From positions 1 through 18,209 of the forward strand of contig CANKNP010000061.1 of NCBI GenBank assembly GCA_947483545.1: a DNA stretch of 18,209 nucleotides, read 5' to 3'. Below are positions 6,693 through 13,992 of the stretch, piece by piece (the first letter of the stretch is position 1; every line of letters begins with the position of its first letter). The position numbers and the translations under genes are program-made. The notes under the pieces were generated by a model that saw only the letters and a list, made by a program, of their open reading frames with translations, had not been told where the DNA came from and did not search any database. Origin of the DNA: Deltaproteobacteria bacterium. Its GTDB lineage: Bacteria > Myxococcota > UBA796 > SXON01.

Positions 6693-8015
6693 TCATCCCG
6701 GCCCCGAAAACACCTGCTCCAGGAACGGGCTCCAAAACACCCCCGCAGGGTCCAACTCCTTGGCGAGCGCCAGAAAATCCCCCGCGCGGGGGTAAAGGCT
6801 GCGCAGGCGCTCCCCATCCATCGCCAGCTCCTTGCCCCAATGCGGGCGTCCGGCGTAGTCGGCGAAGATGGCGTCGGCGCCATCAAACCAGGCTTGTTTA
6901 TCCCCGAGATAGGTGGTGTACGCGCCGATCTGGACCGTCTCCCGACCGTAGGCCGGGCTCATCCAGGTGTCGTCCGACTTCACCACGCGCGCTTCGAGGA
7001 TGAAGTTGATGCGCAGGTTCTTGGCGGTGATCAACGCCCGCAACCGTCGGAGAGCGGCGGCCGCGTGCTCCAGCGGAATTGCGAACTCGGTCTCCCGATG
7101 GACGGGTGGCATCGCCAGACCCAACACCTGGTAGCTCGTTCCGACCGTGCGCTTGGGTTGGAAGTAGACAGCACCGATGAGTTGGTTGAGCGGGGGAATA
7201 CAGGCGGGGACGGCATTCCCGAGCGCGAGCAACATCGGGAAGACCACACCGTTGATCACGTGGGTATCGAACTTCCGCAGACCCGGCGAAAATGTGGAGG
7301 GCTCGTCTGTGCGAACCCCGCGGAAGAGTTGGGCCCTGTCGGTGTGCGGAACCCACCAGAACTTGGCATATTCATACGCTTGGACAAACTCGGGGAAAGC
7401 GTCTACCGCAGCATCGAAGGTCATGGGAACGGTCTCTTCCGCCACGCGAAAGGCGCGGTCCACCCTGAACGTGAGCTCCGTGACGATGCCCAGCGCCCCG
7501 AGGCCGAGCCGAGCCGCCGGGAGTCGGGGATCCCCCTCTTCGAGCGCCAGCACCTCGCCGGTGCCGGTGACCATTCGCATTCCGACCACGCAGGCGGACA
7601 GATTGCCGTGCCGCAGGCTCGATCCATGGGTCCCCGTCGCGACCAGACCGGCGAGGCTCTGCGCCTCGATGGAGCCGACGATCGGGAGCGCCAGCCCCTC
7701 GGCGTCCAGCGCGTTGTTGAAAGCGTGCAATCGGGTCCCCGCGCGCGCCGTGACCACCTGCCGCTGCTTGTCCACCCGCACCACGCCCGCGAGTCGATCC
7801 AATCGGAGCAGAAGGCCATCGGTCATCGCGATGGGAGAGAACGAGTGTGCGGCGCCGACCGCCTTCACCCGCTTTCCTTCCGCCGCTGCCCGGCGCACGA
7901 TCGCGACGACATCGGCCTCGGACGCGGGTCGGAGCACCTCGCTCGGGGTACACGACGCGCTGCCGGACCAGGTGGTGAGCGCGGTCAAGGCAGGCGCATC
8001 GGCCAGTGTGGGCAC
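6693..8015 (-). CDS. FAD-linked sugar-1,4-lactone oxidase (ALO/GULO type)
   Basis: The 440-residue product starts at GTG 8015 and belongs to the VAO/PCMH FAD-binding family with a C-terminal D-arabinono-1,4-lactone oxidase domain. The FAD domain occupies about 22-200: RPASEADVVAIVRRAAAEGK, then VKAVGAAHSFSP with His57 at the position of covalent flavin attachment in this family, then GTRLHAFNNAL, SLAGLVATGTHGSS and GALGIVTELTFRV. The substrate/cap domain covers the rest and ends with DPAGVFWSPFLEQV. Such enzymes oxidise aldono-lactones or sugar alcohols with O2 or another acceptor. The usual C-terminal HWGKxH signature reads HWGKEL (392-397), so the final His is missing and the substrate may differ. 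No signal peptide, so likely cytoplasmic. No partner gene is adjacent in operon arrangement. The exact lactone or polyol cannot be told from sequence. Confidence 0.9.
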   Translation of the reverse strand: MPTLADAPALTALTTWSGSASCTPSEVLRPASEADVVAIVRRAAAEGKRVKAVGAAHSFSPIAMTDGLLLRLDRLAGVVRVDKQRQVVTARAGTRLHAFNNALDAEGLALPIVGSIEAQSLAGLVATGTHGSSLRHGNLSACVVGMRMVTGTGEVLALEEGDPRLPAARLGLGALGIVTELTFRVDRAFRVAEETVPMTFDAAVDAFPEFVQAYEYAKFWWVPHTDRAQLFRGVRTDEPSTFSPGLRKFDTHVINGVVFPMLLALGNAVPACIPPLNQLIGAVYFQPKRTVGTSYQVLGLAMPPVHRETEFAIPLEHAAAALRRLRALITAKNLRINFILEARVVKSDDTWMSPAYGRETVQIGAYTTYLGDKQAWFDGADAIFADYAGRPHWGKELAMDGERLRSLYPRAGDFLALAKELDPAGVFWSPFLEQVFSGPG

Positions 8016-8355
8016 TTCGTGCCGCCTTCAATTCTGGCTCCGGCGGCTGGGCGGTGTCGCATGCGCGGAGGGTACAACCTCGCGTGGGTGCTCGCAAGGG
8101 CGCCGCTCATCGCGCTCGGCAAACCTCGCGCGCGGACCGGCGCTCTCTTTGCACCGTTCCTACCGGTGGAATGCGACGGTCCGTCGAAGACGCCGGGCCG
8201 CCGCCTTCCACCTGGAACGGTGCGGTTCGGGGCCAGCCCGGGCTGGCCCCCGGGCTTGTGTCGCCTCCCGTTTACGCGGTGTCAACGTGCGTTCGGCGTC
8301 GACGCGTCTTTTCAGCCGCTTATCGCCGGCACGCCCCTTGCTCCTCCCCCCGGGC
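8016..8355. other. Structured divergent intergenic region
   Basis: This 340-base gap has no convincing gene, though its plus frame is open. It holds dense symmetry: GCACCGTTCC 8151-8160 with GGAACGGTGC 8214-8223, continued inward by GGTGG 8165-8169 with CCACC 8208-8212, then CGACGG 8174-8179 with CCGTCG 8181-8186. A perfect 22-bp palindrome follows at 8229-8250. This could be a structured leader of the membrane-protein gene at 8356, a small RNA or divergent operators; sequence alone does not decide. Confidence 0.4.
8229..8250. terminator. 22-bp perfect GC-rich palindrome
   Basis: The left arm GGGGCCAGCCC meets its exact complement with no loop. It would form a strong hairpin on either strand. 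No T-run follows, and no gene on either strand ends immediately before it, so a terminator role is only one possibility. Confidence 0.3.
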
Positions 8356-8847
8356 ATGTTCACCCTCGCCGCCCTCCTCTCCCTCGCTCCGGCCCACGCC
8401 ACCAGCCACGTCACCTCTCCCGTGCCGGCCCACCTGAGCGCGATGGCGCCTGCGCCCTCGTTGCCCGTCGCCCCCCCGCCCCGCCTCGCCTCCCGGGCCC
8501 GCGTGAGCCCGCTGGTGATCAACGGCCTGATGATGATCACCGGCTACACCCCCACCCTCGCGTTGGCGTCGCTCGCTGCGCCTTCCACCCCCGAGACGGA
8601 GCTGGGCGCCGGCCTCGCGTTCATCCCCCTCGCGGGCCCCTGGGCCTGGCTCGCCGTGGACCCCGACGGCCTCGGAAAGACCGACGCCAGCTCGGTCGTC
8701 GCGCTCGACGGTGTACTCCAGGCCGCGGGCACCGGGATGTTGGTGTCCGGGTTGTTCGGCGTGCAACGGCGCTCGACTTCGACGCTGCGGCCGTCGGTGT
8801 CGCTGGGGGATGACAGCGCCCGGATGGGGGTGTCGGGGCGGTTTTGA
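8356..8847 (+). CDS. Small exported/membrane protein of unknown function
   Basis: The 163-residue product is not recognised as a named family. It begins with a plausible signal peptide (MFTLAALLSLAPAHA, cut before TS). A Pro/Ala-rich stretch follows (about 20-50), then three hydrophobic segments: about 55-77 (PLVINGLMMITGYTPTLALA), 84-100 (LGAGLAFIPLAGPWAWLAV) and 113-135 (VVALDGVLQAAGTGMLVSG). The tail is Ser/Arg-rich. Paired hydrophobic helices suggest an inner-membrane protein. ATG 8356 is preferred because the signal begins there; no good Shine-Dalgarno is visible, and the open frame upstream is Arg-rich and unlike protein. It is convergent with the FG-GAP lipoprotein gene. Confidence 0.65.
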   Translation: MFTLAALLSLAPAHATSHVTSPVPAHLSAMAPAPSLPVAPPPRLASRARVSPLVINGLMMITGYTPTLALASLAAPSTPETELGAGLAFIPLAGPWAWLAVDPDGLGKTDASSVVALDGVLQAAGTGMLVSGLFGVQRRSTSTLRPSVSLGDDSARMGVSGRF

Positions 8848-8951
8848 TGTTTGTTGCCCCCTCGCCCGTGTACGGCGCGTCCTCGGCCCCGCGTTGATCC
8901 CGCCATCGCTCTGGTACGCCCCAAGGAGGAGATCCCGAACCCGTCGCCGGG

Positions 8952-10847
8952 TCAGAACCCCGACCCGAGCACGAGGTACGCCGCGCCGGCTGCGCTTCCC
9001 GCGTCGTCGTTATACTGCGCACCGATCAGGAGGTCCCCGAACCCGTCGCCGTCCACGTCGCCGGCGGCTGAGACGTCCGTGCCTGCACAGTCGTGTGCTG
9101 CCTCCCCGGAGTACCGCGCCGCCGCGTCCCCGAGGGAGAGGCTGGCGGGCGTTGCGGTGCCGAGCACGAGGTACGCCGCCCCGGCACCGTGCCCGCCCTT
9201 GTCGTTGCGGTCCGCTCCGATGAGGAAATCCCCGAGCCCGTCCGCGTCCACGTCGCCGCCGGTCGAGACGCTGGAGCCGGCCTGGTCATTCGCCCCCTCG
9301 CCGGTGTATTGCGCGTCCGCGTTCCCGAGGGAAAGGCTACCCGGCGTTGCGCGACCGAGGATGACGTACGCCGCCCCCGCTCCGAAAGCGCCGTCGTCGT
9401 TGCCCAACGCCCCGATCACCATGTCCGCGCGCCCGTCGCCGTCTACATCGCCCGCGGTCGAGACGCTCCAGCCGGCCTGGTCGTCTGACGCCTCGCCCGT
9501 ATACTGGGCCTCCGCGCTCCCAAGCTCGAGGTCGCCCGGCGCGGCGCCACCGAGCACGAGGTACGCCGCCCCGGCGGACTCCCCGCCGTCGTCGTTGTCC
9601 GGCGCCCCGATCAGCATGTCCGCGAACCCATCCCCGTCCACGTCATCGGCGGTCGAGACGCTCGAGCCGGCGTAGTCGCCTCCCGCTTCGCCGGAGTACT
9701 TCCCCTCCGCGTCCTCCAGATCGAGATCGCCGGGCGTGGCGCGCCCGAACACGAGGTACGCCGCCCCGTCATAGTCCTCGTTGTACGGTGCCCCGACCAG
9801 GATGTCCGCGAGCCCGTCGCCATCGACATCGCCGGCGCCTGACACGCTCGAGCCAGCGTCGTCGTCCGCCTCAGCGGTATACCGTGCGTCGGCGGCCGCG
9901 AGATCGAGGTCGCCCGGCGTGGTGGTGCCGCGCACAAGGTACGCCGCCCCGCCGACCAGGGCGCGAGGAGCCCCGATGAGCATGTCCGCGAGCCCGTCGC
10001 CGTCCACGTCGCCGGCCGTCGACACGCTCCAGCCAGCCAACTCAGACATCGTCTCTCCGAAGTACCGGGCGTCCACATCCCCGAGGGAACGGCTACGCGG
10101 CGTGGCGGTGCCGAGCACGAGGTAGGCCGTCCCCGCGACATTCCCGTACTGGTTGCCGAACGACCCAATGAGGAGATCCCCAAACCCGTCGCCGTTTACG
10201 TCGCCCGCGGCCGACACGCTGCAGCCGGCGTAGTCAGACGGCTGATCGCCGGTGTATTTCGCGTCCGCGCCCAGCAGTGATCCCGAGGGTGGGGAGCACC
10301 CGGTTGCCGCGCCGTCGCAGTCGTCATCGATCCCGTTCTCGCACACCTCCGTGGCGCCGGGGTGAACGGTGGCATCGGCGTCGTCACAGTCGGTGGCATC
10401 GGCGGTGTGTGTAGTCGGTGTCTGGCAGGCGACGGTGGTGAGGTTTGGATCCCCGAACCCGTCGGCATCTGCGTCCGGGTGCCACGTCCCGGCATCGACG
10501 GCGTCGGATTCGTTGCCCGAGCAGTTGTTGTCGACACCGTCGCAGGTCTCGATCTCGGCGGGGTTGACGGTCGCATCGGAGTCGTCGCAGTCTTCACGAA
10601 CATGGTAGCCATCCCCGTCGACATCGGTGTCCGAGGTCGTACACGCGATGCCAAGGACGAACGGGAGGCACAGCGCGTACGTCTTGGCGACATCCGTGCC
10701 TTCGGGTGCCGGCCCGCCCAATTCATCCACCGCACACCCGGTCACAACGGCGATGTTGACGGCGATCCGCAGCGAACCCAGGACCCGCCTCCCGAGCGGC
10801 GGCAGGGACGCGACAAACCGGGGCGACTCTCCACTTGGCTCGGTCAT
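8952..10847 (-). CDS. FG-GAP seven-blade propeller lipoprotein with two MopE-type units
   Basis: The 631-residue product starts at ATG 10847, supported by AGGAGAA at 10860-10854; the longer frame to 10904 lacks such a site. Residues 19-38 hold RRVLGSLRIAVNIAVVTGC, a signal with a twin-arginine-like pair and lipobox VTGC (Cys38). A second hydrophobic segment, TYALCLPFVLGIAC (56-69), also ends like a lipobox. Two MopE-type units occupy about 75-111 and 127-179 (DCDDADATVHPGATEVC and similar). From about 190 seven FG-GAP units follow, each 60-65 residues, with the Ca-binding loop DxDGxxD (for example DVNGDGFGDLLIG, DVDGDGLADMLIG, DADGLGDFLIG). Seven is the blade number of integrin-like propellers, so the fold appears complete. 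The Phe of the FG half is Ala in all blades (AGxSVS). Predicted surface location; ligand unknown. Confidence 0.88.
   Translation of the reverse strand: MTEPSGESPRFVASLPPLGRRVLGSLRIAVNIAVVTGCAVDELGGPAPEGTDVAKTYALCLPFVLGIACTTSDTDVDGDGYHVREDCDDSDATVNPAEIETCDGVDNNCSGNESDAVDAGTWHPDADADGFGDPNLTTVACQTPTTHTADATDCDDADATVHPGATEVCENGIDDDCDGAATGCSPPSGSLLGADAKYTGDQPSDYAGCSVSAAGDVNGDGFGDLLIGSFGNQYGNVAGTAYLVLGTATPRSRSLGDVDARYFGETMSELAGWSVSTAGDVDGDGLADMLIGAPRALVGGAAYLVRGTTTPGDLDLAAADARYTAEADDDAGSSVSGAGDVDGDGLADILVGAPYNEDYDGAAYLVFGRATPGDLDLEDAEGKYSGEAGGDYAGSSVSTADDVDGDGFADMLIGAPDNDDGGESAGAAYLVLGGAAPGDLELGSAEAQYTGEASDDQAGWSVSTAGDVDGDGRADMVIGALGNDDGAFGAGAAYVILGRATPGSLSLGNADAQYTGEGANDQAGSSVSTGGDVDADGLGDFLIGADRNDKGGHGAGAAYLVLGTATPASLSLGDAAARYSGEAAHDCAGTDVSAAGDVDGDGFGDLLIGAQYNDDAGSAAGAAYLVLGSGF
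8955..10280 (-). repeat. Seven tandem FG-GAP coding repeats (about 180-195 bp each)
   Basis: The repeated DNA encodes blades of the propeller, each starting near an Ala-Gly-Asp-Val-Asp-Gly-Asp-Gly stretch. Copies are diverged, with recurring short identical runs such as the DNA for AAYLVLG. Confidence 0.8.
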
Positions 10848-10853
10848 GGGCGG

Positions 10854-10860
10854 TTCTCCT
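10854..10860 (-). promoter_or_regulatory. Ribosome-binding site of the FG-GAP lipoprotein
   Basis: AGGAGAA on the minus strand ends 6 bases before ATG 10847 and decides this start over the upstream ATG at 10904. The 74-base gap to metG must hold both divergent promoters; no clear boxes were seen. Confidence 0.7.
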
Positions 10861-10921
10861 GACTGGCAGCGTAGCGCGGCCATGGCGAACGCGCGGATGG
10901 GCATGATAGCCCCGGCCCCCC

Positions 10922-12883
10922 ATGCGCCCCTTCTACGTCACCACCCCGATCTACTACGTCAACGACGCGCCCCACATCGGGCACGCCTACACCACCGTCG
11001 CGGCCGATGCCCTGGCGCGGTGGCACCGGCTGAACGGCCGCCCGACGTTTTTCCTCACCGGTACGGACGAGCACGGCCAGAAGGTCTTGCGCGCGGCGGA
11101 GAAGCTCGGCCGCACGCCCCAAGAGCACGCGGATGTCACGCACCAGCGGTTCAAGGATCTCTGGGTCCGGCTCCACATCCAGTACGACGACTTCATCCGC
11201 ACGACAGAGCCGCGCCACCGGACCTTCGTGACCGGCCTGCTCCAGAAGTTGTACGATCTCGGCTGGATGTATGCCGCGGATTACTCGGGATGGTACTCCA
11301 CCAGCGCCGAACGGTTCTGGACCGACGAAGAGGTGGCCGCCGCGACCACGCTGGCCCTCGGAAAGCCCGTGTCCATCGCGGATCTGCACGCCGGCACGGC
11401 GGGGGTCTGCCCCGACTCGGGATCGGCGGTCGAGTGGATCACCGAGACCAACTGGTTCTTCAAGATGTCCGCGTTCCAAGCGCGCTTGATCGCTCACATC
11501 CATGACAACCCGTTCAGCATCCAGCCGGACACGCGCCGGAACGAAGTGCTCGGCTACCTGCGCAAGCCCCTTGGCGACCTCTGCATCTCGCGGCCAAAGG
11601 CGCGCTTGCCATGGGGCATTCCGTTGCCGTGGGACAGCGAATATGTCACCTATGTCTGGTTCGATGCGCTCTCCAACTATATGAGCGCGCTGCAAGAAAC
11701 CCCCGGCCGATTCGAACAGTTCTGGCCCGAGGCGCTGCACCTGGTCGGAAAAGACATCCTGACGTTTCACACCGTGTATTGGTTCAGCATGCTCATGGCG
11801 GCCGAGATCGCCCCGCCCAAGCAGGTGTATGCCCACGGCTGGTGGCTGATGACCGGCAAGAAGATGTCCAAGTCGCTCGGCAACGTGATCAAGCCCGACG
11901 CGCTGATTGACGCCTACGGGGCGGACGCTGTGCGGTTTTTCCTGCTCCGCGAGATCCCGTTTGGCGGAGACGGCGAGTTCTCCCACGAGGGTTTTCTGCT
12001 CCGCTACAACTCGGACCTCGCGAACGATTTGGGCAACCTGGGGCATCGAAGCTTGTCCATGGCGAGCCAGTGGCTTGGCGGAAAGGTGCCCGTCGCCGGA
12101 CCGCTCAACGACGCGGACGTGGAGCTCCAAGCGGTCGCAGCGCGCTCCGCCGCGGCGTTCGCGACACACATGGACACATGCCAGTTCAAGGCCGCGCTCG
12201 AAGGACTCTGGGAGCTCGTTCGCGCCGGGAACAAATACATCGACAGCCAAGCGCCCTGGGCGCTCAACAAGCGCGGCGACACCGAGCGGCTCGCGACGGT
12301 CCTTCGCAACGCGCTGGAGGTCATGCGCATCGCCGTCTCCCACCTCGCGTGTGTATTCCCGGCCAAAGCCGCGGAGATGCTTGACCGCCTGGGCCTCGCC
12401 GCCCCCGACCTCACGCCTACCTTGGACCGTCTGACCCCAGGGAATACCCTGCGCGTCGGCGATCCCCTCTTCCCCCGCCTCCTCGACATCCCGGAGTCCC
12501 TCATGTCCACCGAACCCCAAGCCCCTGTCGCGCCGGTCGTCCCAACCGAGATCGTCCCACAGATCGAATACGAGGACTTTGCCAAGTTGCAGCTCCGCAC
12601 CGGACTGGTGCTCACCGCTGAGAAGCACCCCAAGGCCGATCGCCTGCTCGTGCTCTCGGTCGATATCGGCGAGGAGAAGCCCCGCACCATCGTCGCCGGG
12701 ATCGCCGCGGTCTACGACCCCGCTGAGTTGGTCGGCAAGACGATCATCGTGGTGGCGAACTTGAAGCCGGCCAAGCTGCGCGGGATTGAGAGCCAGGGCA
12801 TGCTGTTGGCCGCCGGCGGGAGCGACATCGCGTCGATCCTCACTCCCTACCGGGCGGTGCCGCCAGGCAGCGTGGTCAAATGA
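10922..12883 (+). CDS. metG: Methionyl-tRNA synthetase
   Basis: The 653-residue class Ia synthetase charges tRNA-Met with methionine. Visible motifs are HIGH at 18-21 (in VNDAPHIGHAYT), TGTDEHG, VYVWFDALSNYMSAL-type catalytic core sequence (YVTYVWFDALSNY), WWLMTGKKMSKSLGN with KMSKS at 314-318, a helical anticodon-binding domain at about 360-510, and a C-terminal tRNA-binding OB domain from about 550 (YEDFAKLQLRTG...HPKADRL). The insert after YSGWYSTSAERFW has only one Cys, so a zinc knuckle is unlikely. The length and domain order are those of a normal bacterial enzyme of the Thermus/Bacillus-like short-insert form with a fused C-terminal dimerisation domain. It overlaps the next gene by ATGA, indicating translational coupling. 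It is divergent from the FG-GAP gene. No clear Shine-Dalgarno precedes ATG 10922. Confidence 0.97.
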   Translation: MRPFYVTTPIYYVNDAPHIGHAYTTVAADALARWHRLNGRPTFFLTGTDEHGQKVLRAAEKLGRTPQEHADVTHQRFKDLWVRLHIQYDDFIRTTEPRHRTFVTGLLQKLYDLGWMYAADYSGWYSTSAERFWTDEEVAAATTLALGKPVSIADLHAGTAGVCPDSGSAVEWITETNWFFKMSAFQARLIAHIHDNPFSIQPDTRRNEVLGYLRKPLGDLCISRPKARLPWGIPLPWDSEYVTYVWFDALSNYMSALQETPGRFEQFWPEALHLVGKDILTFHTVYWFSMLMAAEIAPPKQVYAHGWWLMTGKKMSKSLGNVIKPDALIDAYGADAVRFFLLREIPFGGDGEFSHEGFLLRYNSDLANDLGNLGHRSLSMASQWLGGKVPVAGPLNDADVELQAVAARSAAAFATHMDTCQFKAALEGLWELVRAGNKYIDSQAPWALNKRGDTERLATVLRNALEVMRIAVSHLACVFPAKAAEMLDRLGLAAPDLTPTLDRLTPGNTLRVGDPLFPRLLDIPESLMSTEPQAPVAPVVPTEIVPQIEYEDFAKLQLRTGLVLTAEKHPKADRLLVLSVDIGEEKPRTIVAGIAAVYDPAELVGKTIIVVANLKPAKLRGIESQGMLLAAGGSDIASILTPYRAVPPGSVVK

Positions 12884-13215
12884 GCGACTACTACAAGCCG
12901 GCGCATCTCGCGCACTTCGGCAAGATCGGCGACGCCGGCGCGCCAGAGTTGGCGAAAAAGTTTTTCGACTACTACGGTGCCGTATTCGCGGAGGGTGCGC
13001 TCACCGAGCGGGAGAAGTGCCTGATCGCGCTCGCGGTGGCGCACACCGTCCAGTGCCCCTACTGCATCGACGCCTACACCTCCGCGAGCATGAAGCACGG
13101 CTGCGATGTCGACCAGATGACCGAAGCCGTACACGTCGCCACCGCGATCCGGGGGGGGGCGTCCCTCGTACACGCGATGCAGATGCAGGAGCAGGCGAAG
13201 AAGGCGGGGATGTAG
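12880..13215 (+). CDS. AhpD-fold CxxC protein, arsenosugar-associated peroxidase-like
   Basis: The 111-residue AhpD/carboxymuconolactone-decarboxylase-fold protein has the redox motif Cys59-Pro-Tyr-Cys62 in AVAHTVQCPYCIDAYT. The N-terminal MSDYYKPAHLAHFGKIGD and KFFDYYGAVFAEGALTEREK closely resemble the small peroxidase-like family that accompanies ArsM and the radical-SAM protein ArsS in arsenosugar clusters. Some relatives carry selenocysteine at the first Cys; here the codon is TGC. The start codon overlaps the metG stop (ATGA), so it is probably translated by coupling. I infer a role in thiol/arsenic redox chemistry with arsM at 4016, but the two are not adjacent. A run of nine G (13151-13159) lies in the coding sequence near the C-terminus, yet the frame reads through to a normal family-like end. 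Confidence 0.88.
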   Translation: MSDYYKPAHLAHFGKIGDAGAPELAKKFFDYYGAVFAEGALTEREKCLIALAVAHTVQCPYCIDAYTSASMKHGCDVDQMTEAVHVATAIRGGASLVHAMQMQEQAKKAGM

Positions 13216-13539
13216 GGGGGGGCGGCCAGCGCCGATGGACGGGGCGGAGATTCGACGTCGAGCAGGTTGCAACGCGCGGGAATCGCAGGGATCGAGCCTC
13301 GAGCTCGGGGCGGCTTGGTTCCATCGGCCAGCCGTCCGCCTGAGCAGGCGAACGCCGCGTTGCAGCGGGGATACTGCAGATCGAGTGTCCCGCACGCCCG
13401 TTGACGGGTACCGCCGAGGTCCGCATCCTGGTGGAGACGATGGCTGCACCGCATGGCACGCCATCGGGGCGAGCCCGCAGCGACTCGGCAGCTTCGACGC
13501 CACGATGCTCACGGCCAGCTCGGAGCTGCAGGATGCCTT
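13216..13539. other. Gene-free stretch
   Basis: About 320 bases lie between the AhpD-fold gene and the decayed gene on the other strand. It opens with an eight-G run at 13216-13223. I see no recognisable gene, RNA or terminator. It may contain the eroded 3' part of the pseudogene at 13540-13992. A plus-strand stretch near 13500-13600 (MLTASSELQDAFACNQ) has fairly high third-position GC but no clear gene around it. Confidence 0.4.
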
Positions 13540-13992
13540 CGCGTGCAACCAGATCGCCCTTCATCGGGTTTGCAAGCTCGTCGGGGAGGAGCTGAGGGGG
13601 CGTGTGGTGAGGGTGCCGCAGGTGGTACAGACACAGCGGCTCCTTCGCCTCAGAGAACCACGCCCGCCGAATCTCCGCCTCGCCGATCCGGCCGTGCACC
13701 CCGCCGGTGGGGCCAGGGTGACCTCCAGCGCGTCGACATGCAGCTTGTCCGTGGTGAACGTCGCCGAAGCGTAGGGCACGGTGCGCTTCTGGGTGACGGC
13801 GCGGTCGCGCTCGCCGTCGAAGGCGATGAACCAGGTCTCGGCCACCGCCTCGCCGTTCTTCCGGGCCAGGATCGTGGTCCGGACCCAGATCGCCAAGGGC
13901 CGACTCGGGTGGGTCGCCCGCAGGAACCGGCTCTCGACGTGGCCGGGGTTGGCTGAGGAGCGGGGGGTGTTGGGGTCGGGAATGCCTACCAC
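13540..13992 (-). pseudogene. Frameshifted, truncated gene downstream of the vWA gene
   Basis: The frame starts at GTG 13992, overlapping the vWA stop codon. It reads MVGIPDPN..., then about 80 residues of convincing protein (for example FLRATHPSRPLAIWVRTTIL and AETWFIAFDGERD) with strongly GC-rich third codon positions. Near 13700-13713 the coding signal moves to another frame, where it continues as VHGRIGEAEIRRAWFSEAK and PLCLYHL, then fades by about 13560. One missing base in the run before the Gly-Gly codons would explain it. The N-terminal part is reminiscent of lipocalin-like AttH/CrtC-type proteins, but this is weak. It could be a true pseudogene or a sequencing error followed by an unrecognised end. 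Confidence 0.6.

Noticed and set aside
6840..8813. 657-codon plus frame across the lactone oxidase and beyond
   Set aside because: It covers the antisense of a clear enzyme and runs into Arg/Pro-rich non-protein sequence.
8952..10904. Longer FG-GAP start at 10904
   Set aside because: No Shine-Dalgarno there, it crowds the metG start, and ATG 10847 has AGGAGAA at good spacing.
10844..12628. 594-codon minus frame opposite metG
   Set aside because: metG is certain; the opposite frame is an expected shadow and would also overlap the FG-GAP start.
13235..13774. Plus-strand frame containing MLTASSELQDAFACNQIALHR
   Set aside because: Part of it has good third-position GC, but it overlaps the pseudogene antisense, lacks a domain, and has no convincing start.
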